64,000 nt of DNA, from positions 3,218,001-3,282,000 of the forward strand of contig NC_134379.1 in the NCBI RefSeq assembly GCF_035582795.1, in the 5' to 3' direction. The notes beneath the pieces were generated by a model that saw only the letters and a list, made by a program, of their open reading frames with translations, did not search any database and was not told the DNA's origin. The position numbers were made by a program, and so were the translations under genes. This DNA comes from Mycteria americana. Lineage: Eukaryota > Chordata > Aves > Ciconiiformes > Ciconiidae. Of this stretch, positions 48,460-61,780 are shown piece by piece (position 1 is the stretch's first letter; every line of letters begins with the position of its first letter).

Positions 48460-51400
48460 CCCTAGTAGCGGTGGCCACAAAACTGCATGGCAGAACTAGT
48501 CACAATGTGTGCTGTTTGGAGCTGCTCAGTTTAAAGATAACTAGATAAGACCAGTTATGTTAAATGGAAATATATTACTGCTTTCCCCATATGGATTGTT
48601 GAAACCCTAGTTTGGAACATACTGGAGCTGTAGAACACCTTCAAATACACCAGAGAGGTCCAAAATATGTTAGATGTGCTTTTTGTTCCGGTCAAATGTA
48701 AATGTACCAATATCTTTAAGTTAACGCATCATTTAAGCTAAAGGAGATGTTTAAGGGGAAATTGACCAGTATAATTTTGGTTTTTTAGATTATTAAGAAA
48801 GAAATCATGGTTTTGAGAGTGATTGCAAATCTGTCCTTCAGTAGACGATATAGGTAACAAGAAAGCTAACGAAACAGAAGCGACCATGCTGGGGGGGCGG
48901 GAGGGGAAATGTGTGTGTAGATGCAGAGAAAGGGCGAAGGGGGCAGGGAAGACAGGGATGAGTAATTGTGGTGTCTTACATATGAAATACCTCTCCTGAG
49001 TACAGAACGTTTTAAATACTTTAAACCCTAGTATCCACCTTTCCTCAAATGCCAAGTGTTCTGATGACTCAAGTGTTTACCCCATCCTGCTTAATTATGA
49101 GTTGCCAAACTTTGTTCCTACTTTAAAGATTTTTTTTTTTCTTTTGTTTTTCTTTTTGTTTTCCATATTAGCAAAACAGTTTATCATACATAAGGGACAA
49201 AATTCTTGTAATGAAATGCATACCAGTCTAGTGAAAGGATTGTATCAATACAACTGTGGGCTTACCGCAGGGGTAGGCTTTAGACCGTAGTTCTGTGATT
49301 CACTGACTAGCAGCAAAGACAACTTAAAATTCCTACTCACCTTGTCTGCTTGTGCTGCTGCCTCTGTGCTACTGCCTTTTGCATCCCTGGGCTGGTTGTA
49401 GAACCATACAGTAAAGGAGACGACAGAAATAATCCAAGTAAAAAAATAATGCTCCAATTTTATTTTGTTAATGATACAGATTATTTCAGTCACTTGGTTT
49501 ATGAACAACTGCATGCAAAATTGCAAGGTGCAACTGAGAATGAAGTCAGTTGTAGCATGAAGGTGGGAATGAGCACAGAGGAAGGAATTTCATAGGTTAG
49601 CTTTGCTGCTGAAGCTGGTTAGCCATGAACTGTGGCCTCACTGGCTTGCTATAATGCTTTATTCTGTTGCCCATCCCTCTTTTAACAGACCAAAACAAAG
49701 AAGGTAGAAATCCTATAAGTAATTTGTCCCAAAAACCATGTTTCTGGATAGCAATATTTCATCTTCTGTTAATGAATCATTCAGCAGGAGATAGGGGAAA
49801 AAATCTTGAAGATCTCCTTGAAATGCAACCCAGATCTCTAAGCCATCCTTACAAAAAGTATTTGGCACTTTGGTGGTCTTGTCCTTTGTCCAAATAACCA
49901 AATATAGATGCATAAAAGATTAGGAATTTATGCCAAAATTTTATGTAAGCATGTATGATAATCAGGTAGCTATACGAGTATAGCTAATTGAAAGGTCAGT
50001 TATAGAAGATTAAAAAGGAAGAATTTGAGGCCAGTAGACTTCCCAACCTTCTACATTATGGAGAGTAAAGGACCTTAATCAGTAACCTATGCAGCCAGCC
50101 CACAGCATGTGTTAGATTCCTAGCATATATTTTTAGAAAGACATACTAATTTAACAATGTCAGGTGATGGAAAATTTTGGATGAATTGAAGAATTGGAGG
50201 GAGGTCATTTAAGGGCATGAGAAGCAAGAGGCAATCTGTTTTAATCGTGGGAGGAGAAGGGAAATAAGGGCAAGTTAAAGAAGGGAGGAGTAGTTGGAGC
50301 AAACAAAATGTATAACTGGCTAGCTGGCATTTTTTTCCCCTGCTGATCAGTTTATAAAGCAAATCAGTTGGCAGCAGATTTTCAGGAAGCATGCTTTATT
50401 AACATGGGTACCATAGATTAAAACCTACTAACCTTAACCCAAGTTTAACTCGGGAATGTGTTTATGGGAGTGTTAAGGTTTAGGTAGAAAGCAGCTTTAC
50501 ATGAGTAAGAATAGAAACAATGCAGTTAAAGCCTTAATATTTTCTCATATTAGTATTTTAAAATCACATTATCTGGCAAAGTAACTAGTTAATGCTAAAA
50601 TCCAGTGTCCAGTTCTAAGCGTCTGTGGCTTTTAATGTTTAAAATTAGCTAGCTGCGAAATGATTTGTCAGAGACAAACAGCAAAGCTTTCTGGAAGAAT
50701 CACCCAAGAGAAGGAAATTAGCTATGATGAGTGAAGTTCGTGTTCACAGTTTTCACACTGCTCAGAGTTACTCTCCCTGGAATATTTTTACTGGAATGCC
50801 ATTGCAAATGCAGTGGTTATGCCATGGCCTCACCTGGCTATGCCAGAGACTGAATCACGCCGTTGAGTGAAAAGGTGTATCCATTCAAGATCAAATACAG
50901 CATGGTTTTTTTTCAAATCACACATAAAAATGGGTTAGACAGATGGTTACGATTTTCAATTGTATTGGACACCATGAAATAGATTTCATGAAGTTTGTTA
51001 AATATTTGTGGTCTTTTATTGAAGACTACGCAAAATTCGATCACATTTTTTTCTCCCCAGCCTTATTTTTTGAAGACTGTCAAGGATGTATAAGTTTAAA
51101 TTTCTAGAGAGCAAACTTAGTTTAATTGGTTTTGTTCTAAAAAGTATAGTAGAACCTTTTAGGTTGGATAAAGCGCTCTCATTTCTGTTATCTTTGAGGG
51201 ATTGAGTCCCAAAGGCTCTTGTACTGTTGAAAAACTGTAAAGCATCATTAACTGCAAAGCGTGCCGTCCTATCAATTGCCTTGCAAAGATTTCCTTCCGT
51301 TCTAGCAGATGAAAAACATTATCCTCTCTGGTTATTGTAGGAAAAACCAGTTTAGTCTTAACAGGTTGTGTGCTAGCTTTTAAGATCCTGAGAGATGCAA

Positions 51401-53354
51401 CCCCTGAATAAAGTAGTTTAAATTCCTTTTAGTGATGTTGGATTTGATTGTTATGTTACGTGCTAAAGATAGCAACGTTCTTCATCTTAAAAAGAGCTCT
51501 TCAGGTCCCAGAATTTTTTCTTGTAACTTGTTTCTATAATTATATTCATGTACTTCAACTATTTTTGCCGTGTTGAAGTAATGTTTACTGGTAATTCTGT
51601 GAATTTTCTCACAGATTAAAATGCTGGGAGGTACAGCTTTCATGGCATGAGGTAGTGTTTCCATTTGTAAATACCGAGGGTAGGAAAGATCTGGTGTTCT
51701 TCTGATATACCAAATGTTAGTCTGAGTGAACTATAGTAAGAAATAACCTTTGAACTATAATAAACTGTTAATCGTGGATCAAAACTGGAAGGAAGAAAAT
51801 GAGTATTTGGGGTCAAACTTTGCCCAGTTGGTGAGAACTATGGGTAGTTTTGACCTTCTAAAGCTTTGATTTATTAAGCTGTTAAAAGATAAACCTTTTC
51901 TAAGCGATCTTTGGGATAGCGTGGAGGTTTGGGAGACCAGATTTCCAAGCTGAGGCATAGTTTCATTTTACTGCTGTTCCAACCCCCCCGTGCGTGTAAT
52001 GATACGGGGAGGAGATGGAGGGAAGGAAGTAGCCGTTTGCTAAATGCACAGCCAGATAAAACCAGCTGGAGCACATACCTTCCTTGAGTAACTTGTCAAA
52101 AGAAGCACTACAGGGAAAAGATAATGCACAGCACCATTACAGGCAAAGCTGCTGGTTCCAGGGCCACTTTAAATTCCACTTTAAATTATTAAATACTGTA
52201 AACGCTATAAAGTTAATTAGAAGAGGAACAAACTCTACAAAGATAAATGTGTTTTCAATATGTTTCTCAGGGAGAGTACAGTAGAAACCAGTGAATGAGA
52301 GGAAATTTATTTCTGGCAGCACTCTAGACATGGAACTGTGGTTGAACTTTTTACCCTAATTACGTCCCCGCTAATGCCTGCAGCGGTCTGGAATCAAAGC
52401 GGCCCTTCAGGCCCTGGAAAGTCTCTGATGTGGCGAGCGTTTGTTGTGTGATGAGGGTTACTTAAGAAAAAATGGAATATTGTGACAGGATTTTTCAAAA
52501 TTTCTCAGTTACCACCCACCTCACTTGTTGCCTACAAAAATAGAGTAATTGTTTGCATCTGTGTGTTTTTGTCTGTCTTAGAAATAACTGTTATAAATCA
52601 ATGTGACATAGACCCAGAGAACAGTTCAGCATTATATTTTCTTTTCTTATATGTTTTAGGGTTATTCCTATGTTATATACTGTAAGAAGGATTTAAAGTA
52701 CGTTGCAAAACAGTTAGAAATTTCAGGATTATTTCTCTCTTTCTGAGGATACTAACACCATCAGATACCGAGTTCTCAATCAATTCAAAGATGATGCTAT
52801 TTCATATGTTTTTTCCTGAATAATGACTGTCACTTCATGCTCGTAGTTTGAGCAGCTAATTACAAACTGCATTAACGTACAGCCCTTGTATCTGTATCGT
52901 TGCACAATTGCTGCCACTTGTGTAATTCACTGCAACTTGATGGTATTTGAAGTTTGCATCTGTTACTAAATGCCATTTTCTGTCTTAACAGTGGTCTCTC
53001 TGGAGTCCTTCTTGTCCTTTTTCTTTTCTTTCTTTCCTTCAATAGTATTTAATATACAGAGGAAAAGTCAAGGGAGCTTGAGCTCAAGCATTCATGTATG
53101 GATTAGATTCTTTTAAATCTCTGAAGTGAGGAAAAAGACAATTAAAACACAATAAGTAGAATCCATTAAAAAATCTGATACAGTTATTCTTTTTCTCTAG
53201 TTCTGATCTGTTTTTGAAGGAGAATGAATATATTTTATTAGCTTTAAAATTTTAAATTTATAAATAATTTAAAATGCGTAATACAGTAAATTTTTCTTCA
53301 GTAATTCAAATAGAGATTTAGAAGGCTCCTCCTTTGTGAAAAACCTGTAAGGCA

Positions 53355-53404
53355 TGTTCTTAAATGATCTTGCACAAAATGTTCTTAAATGATCTTGCAC
53401 AAAA
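53355..53404. repeat. Exact 25-bp tandem duplication
   Basis: Two identical, directly adjacent copies of a 25-bp unit beginning TGTTCTTAAATGATCTTG. The identity suggests a recent event, or an assembly artefact. Confidence 0.9.
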
Positions 53405-53559
53405 AGATCTTGTTTAATCCATTCTTTCTTTACATTCTGACTAGGTAGTATATTCAGAATATCACCTGAGGAGACCCCTTACCGTGTTTTTGGATGGTTG
53501 CTCACAAACTTCTTTTTAAAATTAATTGTGATTTAAATTATTAATAGAATATTTGTACA

Positions 53560-53650
53560 GTATAACTATCTCACTTTACAGATGAGGCATTAAATAAAGT
53601 AAGACTAAAAGTTTTAATCAAATTTGCCTGCACAATTTGAAGGACCGTAT
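53560..53650 (-). mobile_element. MIR-type SINE fragment, reverse orientation
   Basis: CTCACTTTACAGATGAGGCA is a close match to the reverse-complement MIR core (CCCATTTTACAGATGAGGAA). The rest is too diverged to define ends. Confidence 0.5.
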
Positions 53651-56600
53651 CTCCCATTTCAACACCTGCTGTATTAGGTGACTACCTCTGTGGTGAGAAT
53701 GCAGTATATCCCTTGGCAATTGTAATTCCTCCCAATTTTATGAAGAGTGGTCCAGTAAAGGAGGTGGCTATATTGGTGGCTTCACTGGGAGAAAGGCTAT
53801 AACATAACCTAACTCTTTTTTTTTTTTTTTTTTTTGATTGTTAGGCAATTCATATAGAATCTCAACCTTAAGGCCAGGTTGAAGGAAAGCAGACTATTGG
53901 TTTTGCTATTTGCGGGGCTCGTTGTTCAGAGTAATTTCTTTCAGGTATTGTTTCATATGTTCAAACCAGCTTTCAGTGAGTTCAGTTACAGTGAAAATTC
54001 TGCATGTCTGAAGATCATTGTCTGCTGTGTCAAGTCATAAATTAAATCAAGTAAGACATAAGAACATAAAATTACTGGGCACATGTCAAAGTTTTGGCCT
54101 ACCTGATGTGACCAGAACTTCATAGAGGCTTTGTTGTCCACAGCGCTTTTCAAGTGCCTTAACCATAAGATCTAAGTTTATCTCTGCTCAACTTCAGTCA
54201 TCTGCATTCTATAAAGCCCTCTAATTCATTCTTGGAAATGGAATTGGTTTTGAGCTTCTCAAAAATTGTAATTTGAGCCATATAAACAATTAAGTTTTAG
54301 TAGACTTGTAAGCAACTGAAAGATGTCTTGCTGTCATGCAATTTGAGGTAGAGAGGCTACTTAATACAGAGGTGATGAAGTGTTGCACAATCCCATTAGT
54401 TTCTGCTTACGTTGTTAATGACACCAGTGGCAAACCTATTTCAGATAAAACAGGTTGGTACAGGCTTTTGTCTTTAATGTTGAATCCCAAAAGTGGTTTG
54501 GCATGGGGGTTGGGATGACAGGGCAGGCGGGCGTGGAGCTGCTTGCTTCATTTGGCCTTTGGTGGTGGTGATTGCATGTGAGATGAGAAGGTGCCAAAGA
54601 GCCTGTCGGAGCCATGAATCATAAGGTAATGCACAGAAAAGAAAAAAAAAATTTTGAAATCTAAAGAAATTTGTTACAAGAATCAACAGGATAAAATATT
54701 TGGACCTTCGTAATACTTTCGCCATGTTAACAGTTGCAGGTAAAAACACCTTTTAAGTATTGATTATTGAGTATTCAGTCACACACAAGATGGAATCTTT
54801 AACCTACGCAGATTGCAGAGGAACATGATGCTCTCGCAATAGCTGAGCAAAGATCTGGTCTGTGTTTTTGAAGAAGCTTTGTAGTGCACTTCAGAATAAT
54901 GAGTTCTGTTGGCTCTCAGTTTAGATTGGTTTTTGCTTTTGGTAGAATTCTGACTTTGTTAAATGTAACAATGTCTCAAATATATAGAATTAGTGTACAT
55001 ATGCTGCAATAATCAACCACTGTCTACGTTAACTATGCTATCTTCTGGTGCCATTGATCAGAAAGTACTGTCAATAAATAATGCCTCAGAATAAAGAAGA
55101 AAACTTTGGTATTGATTTGGAGTTTTATACATACTGGCAATTTGTAAAATCTAGGGCTATAAGGCTGTAAGTGGCTCCCCAAAATGCTCTGTTTGGGTTC
55201 TTGGTGAAATCTGGCTGTAGCTGAGATATTTCAGTGTTAGTTGATCTCAGTGTTGTCTGCCCAGAAATCTGATATTTTTTTATTAAGCTGTGACATGCAT
55301 CTGTCTCTTGATATGCAAAAAGTTTCTACATTTTTTATTTTGGTCCATCTTGTATGATCTTGAAGATTGGCGTAGGATTTATTACAAGACAAATTGCATG
55401 CATCTATTTCAGTGGTCGATTCTGCTTCATTTGACAGTAAGGAGGAGGACAAGACAATTCTTAAATTTCTTTCATTCTGTATTTTTGGAGGAAAGAGATC
55501 TACCAGATTATAGGCTTAATCAGCTGATCATAGAGATATTAATCTTTGATAGAGGTATGACAGAAATGCGGTTGTATTCTACTCGGAAGTGAATCTTTTG
55601 CTTATGCTCTGCAAGATTTACAGAAATTTTTCCAGTTAAGCGTATGTTCGTAGAATGATCAAGGATAGCCAGTGCAGTTTCATACCTTTTGTATAAAAGG
55701 ACTTTTTGGTTACGCACAAGAAGAAAATCTAGTCCGGAATATACTAGAAAAATTTATTCTGTTCTGAAGAGTGGAGCTCCAGATCTACTTTTCATCAGTG
55801 ATAGCTATGGTCAAGTAAGCCTTGTAGATAAACAAATCTCTTGAGATGCCGCTAATCTTCCTATATTAACTAACTCGAAATATGATGGGACAGCTATGTT
55901 TTGTAACATGTGGTATGTCTCAGTGAAGTGGAAAGTGTGTCACACTCTAGTCTCTCTGCAAAAGCATGCCACAGCTGAAAAGCCAGCTTGTGCTATATTT
56001 TACACTTCAGCGACAGGCATGCCACATGCCATAGAATGAAGCAATGTAATACAACATGCTGCGGTACATAAAGGTAGGTTGTAGGCTGTTGTATGGCTTT
56101 ACTTAGCTTCATGCATTTTGAAATTTAAAAAAAACAAATCTAGAAAGTCTCTTCTGATGATGAGAATGAGTAATGTTGTTATGGGCAGAAAACACAATAG
56201 TAGAAACATGTTACATACTGCTGGTAATGCAGAGTGGGGGAAGAGCCATCTGCTGCCAAAACTGAAGAGTAATTTGGAGGTGGCTAGAAGGATTCCCCTT
56301 CCCTTTTACTTTTCTCCTTGAACTGATGGTACTGTTCTTGTAGTATCTGTTACGATAATACTAATATGTAGATAAAACCTAGTCTTAAATTTTCCTCCTC
56401 TTGTTGATGTACAACACAGTCTTTGACACCTCGACTACAGGTAGGAGGCAAAGGACCTATTGATTTGATTGAACTTAATGGTTGTCAAAAGTACTCAGAA
56501 CTGAAATAATCCGTGACCTCCATCAGTTCAAAACATCTGTTCCAGGATTGTCAAGAAAATTTGTATTTTCGGATTCTTCTTCCGTACAGCCCCAAGAGTG

Positions 56601-57477
56601 GAAACAACATTCTGTATTCTGTCAGGGGTTTGCCTGTCATATGAACTATGGTACGTCATTGAGAGTAACCTCATTGTATCAGCAATGGCATCTGAACGTT
56701 CGCCCGCAGTTGCAGATGATGGCAATGTGCAGAACTGGTCAGGAAATGTTTATCTGCGTTGTCCTTTAGTAGGTTGGCTTTTTACTACATTGAAATGAAT
56801 GTCTTCATTTATTTAATGTAGAATTGTCAGCTCTCTCAATAACAATAATAATCTCTTCCCGTGCCCTGCATGATAGGCATTTTGCTGCATCTTTTCTGCT
56901 GAGAGCGCTACGGTAAACTTTAGGGACTAGGAGGACTTTTGTTGCAGAGGCTGCTGCAGAGAAGTTTGTTTCTGTCAGTATCCAGCTAATCACAAGTTTA
57001 GTGTATGATACTGTACAAACCGCATAGTGGAAATAGCTTGCCTTCACTCATGGTTGAGTAGGAGTCCGTACAGGAAGGGATGGCAGGAATCCATGTATCT
57101 GCATTTTAATTCATTGTGCAAGAAAAACAACATAAAATTACATGAGTAGATATCCTGAAAATGCTTGAACGCAAAGTTCAGCATAATGGGTGCTCAATTC
57201 AGATGACTGTGTTGTATCACCTGTGAACACTTGATACACTTCTTAAATATTTTTTGATGAGAGACTTAATGCTCTTTGCCTATAGAAACATGCCTTAAAC
57301 ATAGTTATACTTGTTTTGATCTTTCAATTGTATGTAAAATGTTAGGAACCATTAATTCATCTTTATACTAGTTCGGTTTTTTTAAATGAATGTGCAAAGC
57401 ATATTTATAGAGTGGTAGATCTCCCTACAGCCATCAGTCTGTTTTAAATGTTATTTTCTTCATTTGTTTGGAACAGA

Positions 57478-57525
57478 AAACAAAACCAAAACCAAAAAAA
57501 CCCCAACAAACCAAAAAACCCAACT
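57478..57525. repeat. A/C-rich low-complexity tract
   Basis: Patches of AAAACC, AAACC and CCCCAAC. The complement matches the G/T-rich tracts elsewhere in the window, a simple repeat type frequent in bird introns. Confidence 0.8.
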
Positions 57526-60500
57526 TTAAGTAGCTTTTAAGTGGACACCCATTTTATATTAAAGCTTTGTTCCCATCCCTCTCTTTTCACACATTTATCT
57601 TTTAGTAGCATAAGTAAGTATAGCTGTCTTGCACTTTTAGATTAAACTCAGGACAGTTTAAAATCTGGTATGTGCTTTCTGTTTTGTTTTAGAAGCTTAT
57701 TTCTGTGGTGATAATTTGTATGTATTCTGATCTCCTTAAAGAAACAGATGCAGTGTGTTATGCTAGCAGAAGAGTAGTATGCAGTTCTTTTCTTACAGAA
57801 AGCTACATTAATTTCCAGATGAATTTGCTGATAATAGATTTTTTTTTTTTTTTTTTCCCCCTGTTCTCGTATGTGATCATTTTGTACTTATCAACAAGAT
57901 GGAACATTCTTAAGCATTTTTAAGGGAAAACTTTCTATATATTGCTTGTAACTAAGGGCTTCTTTTGACACTTTGAAAAAGAAATAGCAACATCTGGAAT
58001 TGTACAGTTCAACATAACCGCAGATTTGGCCCATAGTACTTTGCTTTGAGCATTTGAAATGTGTCTGAAATTCTCAGATCCGAACTTTAAAAGTGGGCTG
58101 GCAACTATTTTTCACAGGTATGAGACTTCCGTGTTGTCTACTAAAGTTATGATGTCCTGTCTGGTGATGAGTCAGTATTAAATACTGCGTTCCAGCATCT
58201 TGCTTGCTGCATTATTCGTGCAACAGTCCCCCCCCCCCCGCCTATGTTCTTCCTCTAGTGCTTTTTGGATAATAAACCTTTTGAATTAGGACTCTTCTTG
58301 CTGTGTGTTTTTGTGAAGTGTGGTGTATGTTCATGCCACTGTGCTGAATGCTGTTTGTGGTGCATGTGTGTAGTATGTACATTATGCTCTATTGTTACGG
58401 TAAGTGGCTGCACTTGATCTCCTGGAGGGGAGTGCTGGCCTTGCCACTTACAAGCAGCACTTGACAACTGATTCATGGGATGGTAATTAGAAAAGCTTCA
58501 CAGGAGTCTGTATATCTAACACTCGACAGCAAATATCAGCTAGTGAACCCATAAATAAGGGTAAAACAGTGGGGAAGAAGCCAGCTTGGAAGCCAACAGA
58601 AAATAGGGTAATTTTTTTTTTGAATAAAAAAAGGATCTGATGGAAGAAACTGAGGCTTGTAATCTTCTGTAATAGAAGAGAGACTGAAATATGTGTAGAC
58701 AGAGAACAACTTATTTTTTCTCCCCAAAATCAGTGAATGCCAGATATTAAGTTAATTCATTGCCTTAGCTAGCCATACGGAGAGTATATAAGTAAACAGC
58801 ATAGCAATTCCCTGGCATGAAATTGGCTTTTTATTAAAAGTTCTTAAATCTCTTCCAAAGCTACGCTGTTGCAAATGTTTTGCTAAAGGTAGGTATCTTT
58901 TACCATAGCTCTTTAATTAAATTGATAAAAAGTTAATAGATTATAAAAATGTCATTGCCCTTGACAAGGACAATGTGTACAGAACTGGGTAGAACATTTT
59001 AAAAGCACTTACAAATGGTACCATATGCATTGGGATAGACATGAAGAATAAGGCAAAGAATTTACTTGCTTTATGATAGGCTGATTTTAATGTGCTATTA
59101 CCATTAAGTATTCTTTGAACAGTGTTACAAAGCTTGTAATCATTGGCAATGTAACTTATTTAGTTACAAGTTTTGCCTTCTAATGAAGTTTAGTTTCTTC
59201 AACAATCATTTTTGCTAAAGATAAAATGGACATAGCTTTGGCTTAAATAGATATGACATAATATGGTTGCTTAACATATTTGTCTTCTATAATTTATACC
59301 TGGGCAGCTAATTATGATAATATGAATTTGCCTGTAAGCAGGAAGGGTTTATACAGGACCACACCTTGCAGTAAATGATAATTATTTTCACCTGAGGATA
59401 GGGATTTATGTCACTGCAGAGACAGAAAAACAAGGTACTGATGGTTTTCCTGCAGTGGTTTACAAGCTTCCGGACCAGCAGAGCACTGTTGAGCCTCAGG
59501 TTCTCTCACAGAGCACGACCTAAGTGACGCACGGAGACAGACACCAGTCCGTCCCGAGTCGTTTTAACAGTTAGGCATTTCTTCATAGTGTAGAAGTCTT
59601 ACTTAGGAAATTACAGAAACAAAATACTCCTGTCCTTGAAATCAGAGAAGTAGAAGGGGAAATGATGAATGCAGTTTTTAAACATTAGCATTGGTAAGAT
59701 GTAGGGATCAAGGCTTTAGATATTGTCTTGATCTCTTTCAAGAATTTTCATTGAAAAATTGTGAAAGGAGTGATACCTCTATTCCCAGTTCTTTGCATCT
59801 TTGTTCTACCTACCTGGTAGAATGTTGCACAGGAACTGATGCGTATTACTTCACCTGTTATCTATTCCCTTTGTTCAAAAAATGAGTGATTTACTTGCAT
59901 GCTGTGCACGCAGATGGCTATACTGCTTTTTGTCTGGTGGTCATTTTGGCACAATCACACAAGTCCCGTCTTTTTTCTTTCCACACATGAGCAAACAATG
60001 TGGCTTTCTTTCGGTATGTCTTTTTTTTGGTATTCAGGCTGAGACTTGTAGTTTACCTGTAACAAAATGGCTTCTGCAGAGCTGATGACTTTTGGAAAAT
60101 ATTTTTGTTATATGCCCATGAGACTACGAAGATGGTGAGGGACGAGGATAAGATGGAACTTTCTTCGCTAGCCTGATAGGCTTGATCAAATATTTGAGGA
60201 AGATACGAGAGTGAAGTTTGTGTCTCTTGGTATTAACACAAATATTTCAGTGCTGTATCAAATAATTTCCTCTCTTGTATTTAAAGGATTAGATTTAGTA
60301 ACATGTGTCTAAGATTGGTACAGGTTTTTCTTATTTAAAACTAAGTGCTTCCACATTTTTTTGCAATTTGTGGTGCACTTAAAACGTCTCTGCTGCTTTG
60401 TGTTTCACTGCTACACACACATTTTTGGGAAGTGTCACTTTCTCGGAAATGTTACTCTGCTTTTCCTGATTTTGAATGAATCTGTTAAGTACCATGAATG

Positions 60501-60719
60501 AAAGTAAGAAAATTACTTAGAGTTGAGTTTTCAAGCTTTTATTGTGAAAAGTTGGGATGCAGAGAGCCAGGGAGTTTTAGGGGACTAGATGGCGAAAGTC
60601 TTCATGAAAGCTTTTTCTGCAGTGGTGTTTAAGGAATAAATAATGCGATCCTTGGAGATAAATATATATATATATATTTTTTTTTTTTTTTAAAAAGAGT
60701 TTTCATTCTGGTGTGCATC

Positions 60720-61130
60720 CTTCAGAAAGAAGGTGAGAATACTGCAATACTGAAGAGAGCTCAGAGGAGGACTGCAAATATGTGCTAGGGATGGAAAACA
60801 AACCTTACAACATAAGGCTTAAAAATCTTTTTCACTTCATTGCAGATTAGTTAGTGACTGGATTGCTTTGGATGCTTACTGACTTATGGAAAAGATAGCT
60901 CAATGCAGTGAGCTTTTTTGTGTTGACAGAGACATATAAGCTGAAAAGCAGAGTATGTACAAAGTCTATCTTGCAATAACAAGTAATTTCACAAAAATAA
61001 AATTATCTAAATGTTGGAACAACTTACTGTAAAAATAGAGGACTCATTGTTGCTCAAAGTCTTTTAAGACACGATTAGGTTGCTTGGTAAAAAATAATTT
61101 CTTTGAGCTTCTGAGACGTTTTGAGCATGG
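60720..61130 (+). mobile_element. CR1-type LINE 3'-region remnant, forward orientation
   Basis: Ordered matches to the reptile/bird CR1 3' region: 'GAGAGCTCAGAGGAGGACTG', 'GGATGGAAAACAAACCTTAC', 'CATAAGGCTTAAAAA', 'TTAGTGACTGGATTGCTTTG', 'ATGTTGGAACAACTTACTG' and 'AAAGTCTTTTAAGACACGAT'. These mirror the end of the CR1 reverse-transcriptase frame and its UTR (agctcaggggaggac, attggaacaatttacc, tcaagattggatg). No intact frame remains. Confidence 0.65.
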
Positions 61131-61334
61131 TCTGGAAAGAGATGATCCTAGTATTGAAATCTGTTAATCTGAGCAAACCTTCAGGGTCTGAGGAGAACAG
61201 AATTGCCTTTGTGGTCTCAACATGCTAATATCCCTACAAAGATCATAATCAAACCTCATGCTTCAACTTTCCAGTGTAAAGGTTCAGGAAGGAATTTTTC
61301 CAATATACAATTAATAACTCTGTACTGTGTACTC

Positions 61335-61415
61335 TGGTTTTGTTTGGCTTTGCTTCCCCTTCTGTGAAGCATCGGAGGGTGGCCACAGGTAGAACAGGTT
61401 ACTGGATAATCTTAA
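61335..61415 (+). mobile_element. Possible second CR1-like 3'-end fragment
   Basis: 'CTTCTGTGAAGCATCGGAGG' and 'GTGGCCACAGGTAGAACAGG', then 'TTACTGGATAATC', resemble a CR1-like end with 'CTGAAGCATC..GGCCACTG..GAGACAGGATACTGG'. Based on memory of consensus only. Confidence 0.4.
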
Positions 61416-61721
61416 CCACTGCACTGCTTGTATTTGTGTCACTGTCAGGGTCCTCCTCATTCCTATACGGAAATAGCTTTTTCTTTACCAGTAACTTATT
61501 GGTAGACCTGATGCTTTATAGAGTAGTAATTTTAAAAAAATCTTTCCGGAGTAGCTTATTGTACAGATCATTTGGGCATACCTTGTCCAGCCAGTTCCTT
61601 GGACGTGCTGTCACTTTTCTCTCCTGTTGTCTCCATGTGACATGTTTGGTGCCGGCACGAAATTGCTTTTAAAGCATTTGAGCTAGGTCTAAGAACATAT
61701 ATCTAAGTGAAACTTAACGGC

Positions 61722-61780
61722 CTGCATTAGACAGGAAGTCTAGGCGATGTAATGGTCCCTTCTGACTAGACAATGAAATA
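61722..61780 (+). mobile_element. CR1-type LINE terminal fragment, forward orientation
   Basis: 'CATTAGACAGGAAGTCTAGG' then 'CGATGTAATGGTCCCTTCTG' strongly resembles the terminal part of reptile/bird CR1 (ACAGGAGGTCAGACTAGATGA, TCATAATGGTCCCTTCTGGC). It could be the separated end of the element at 60720-61130. Confidence 0.6.
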
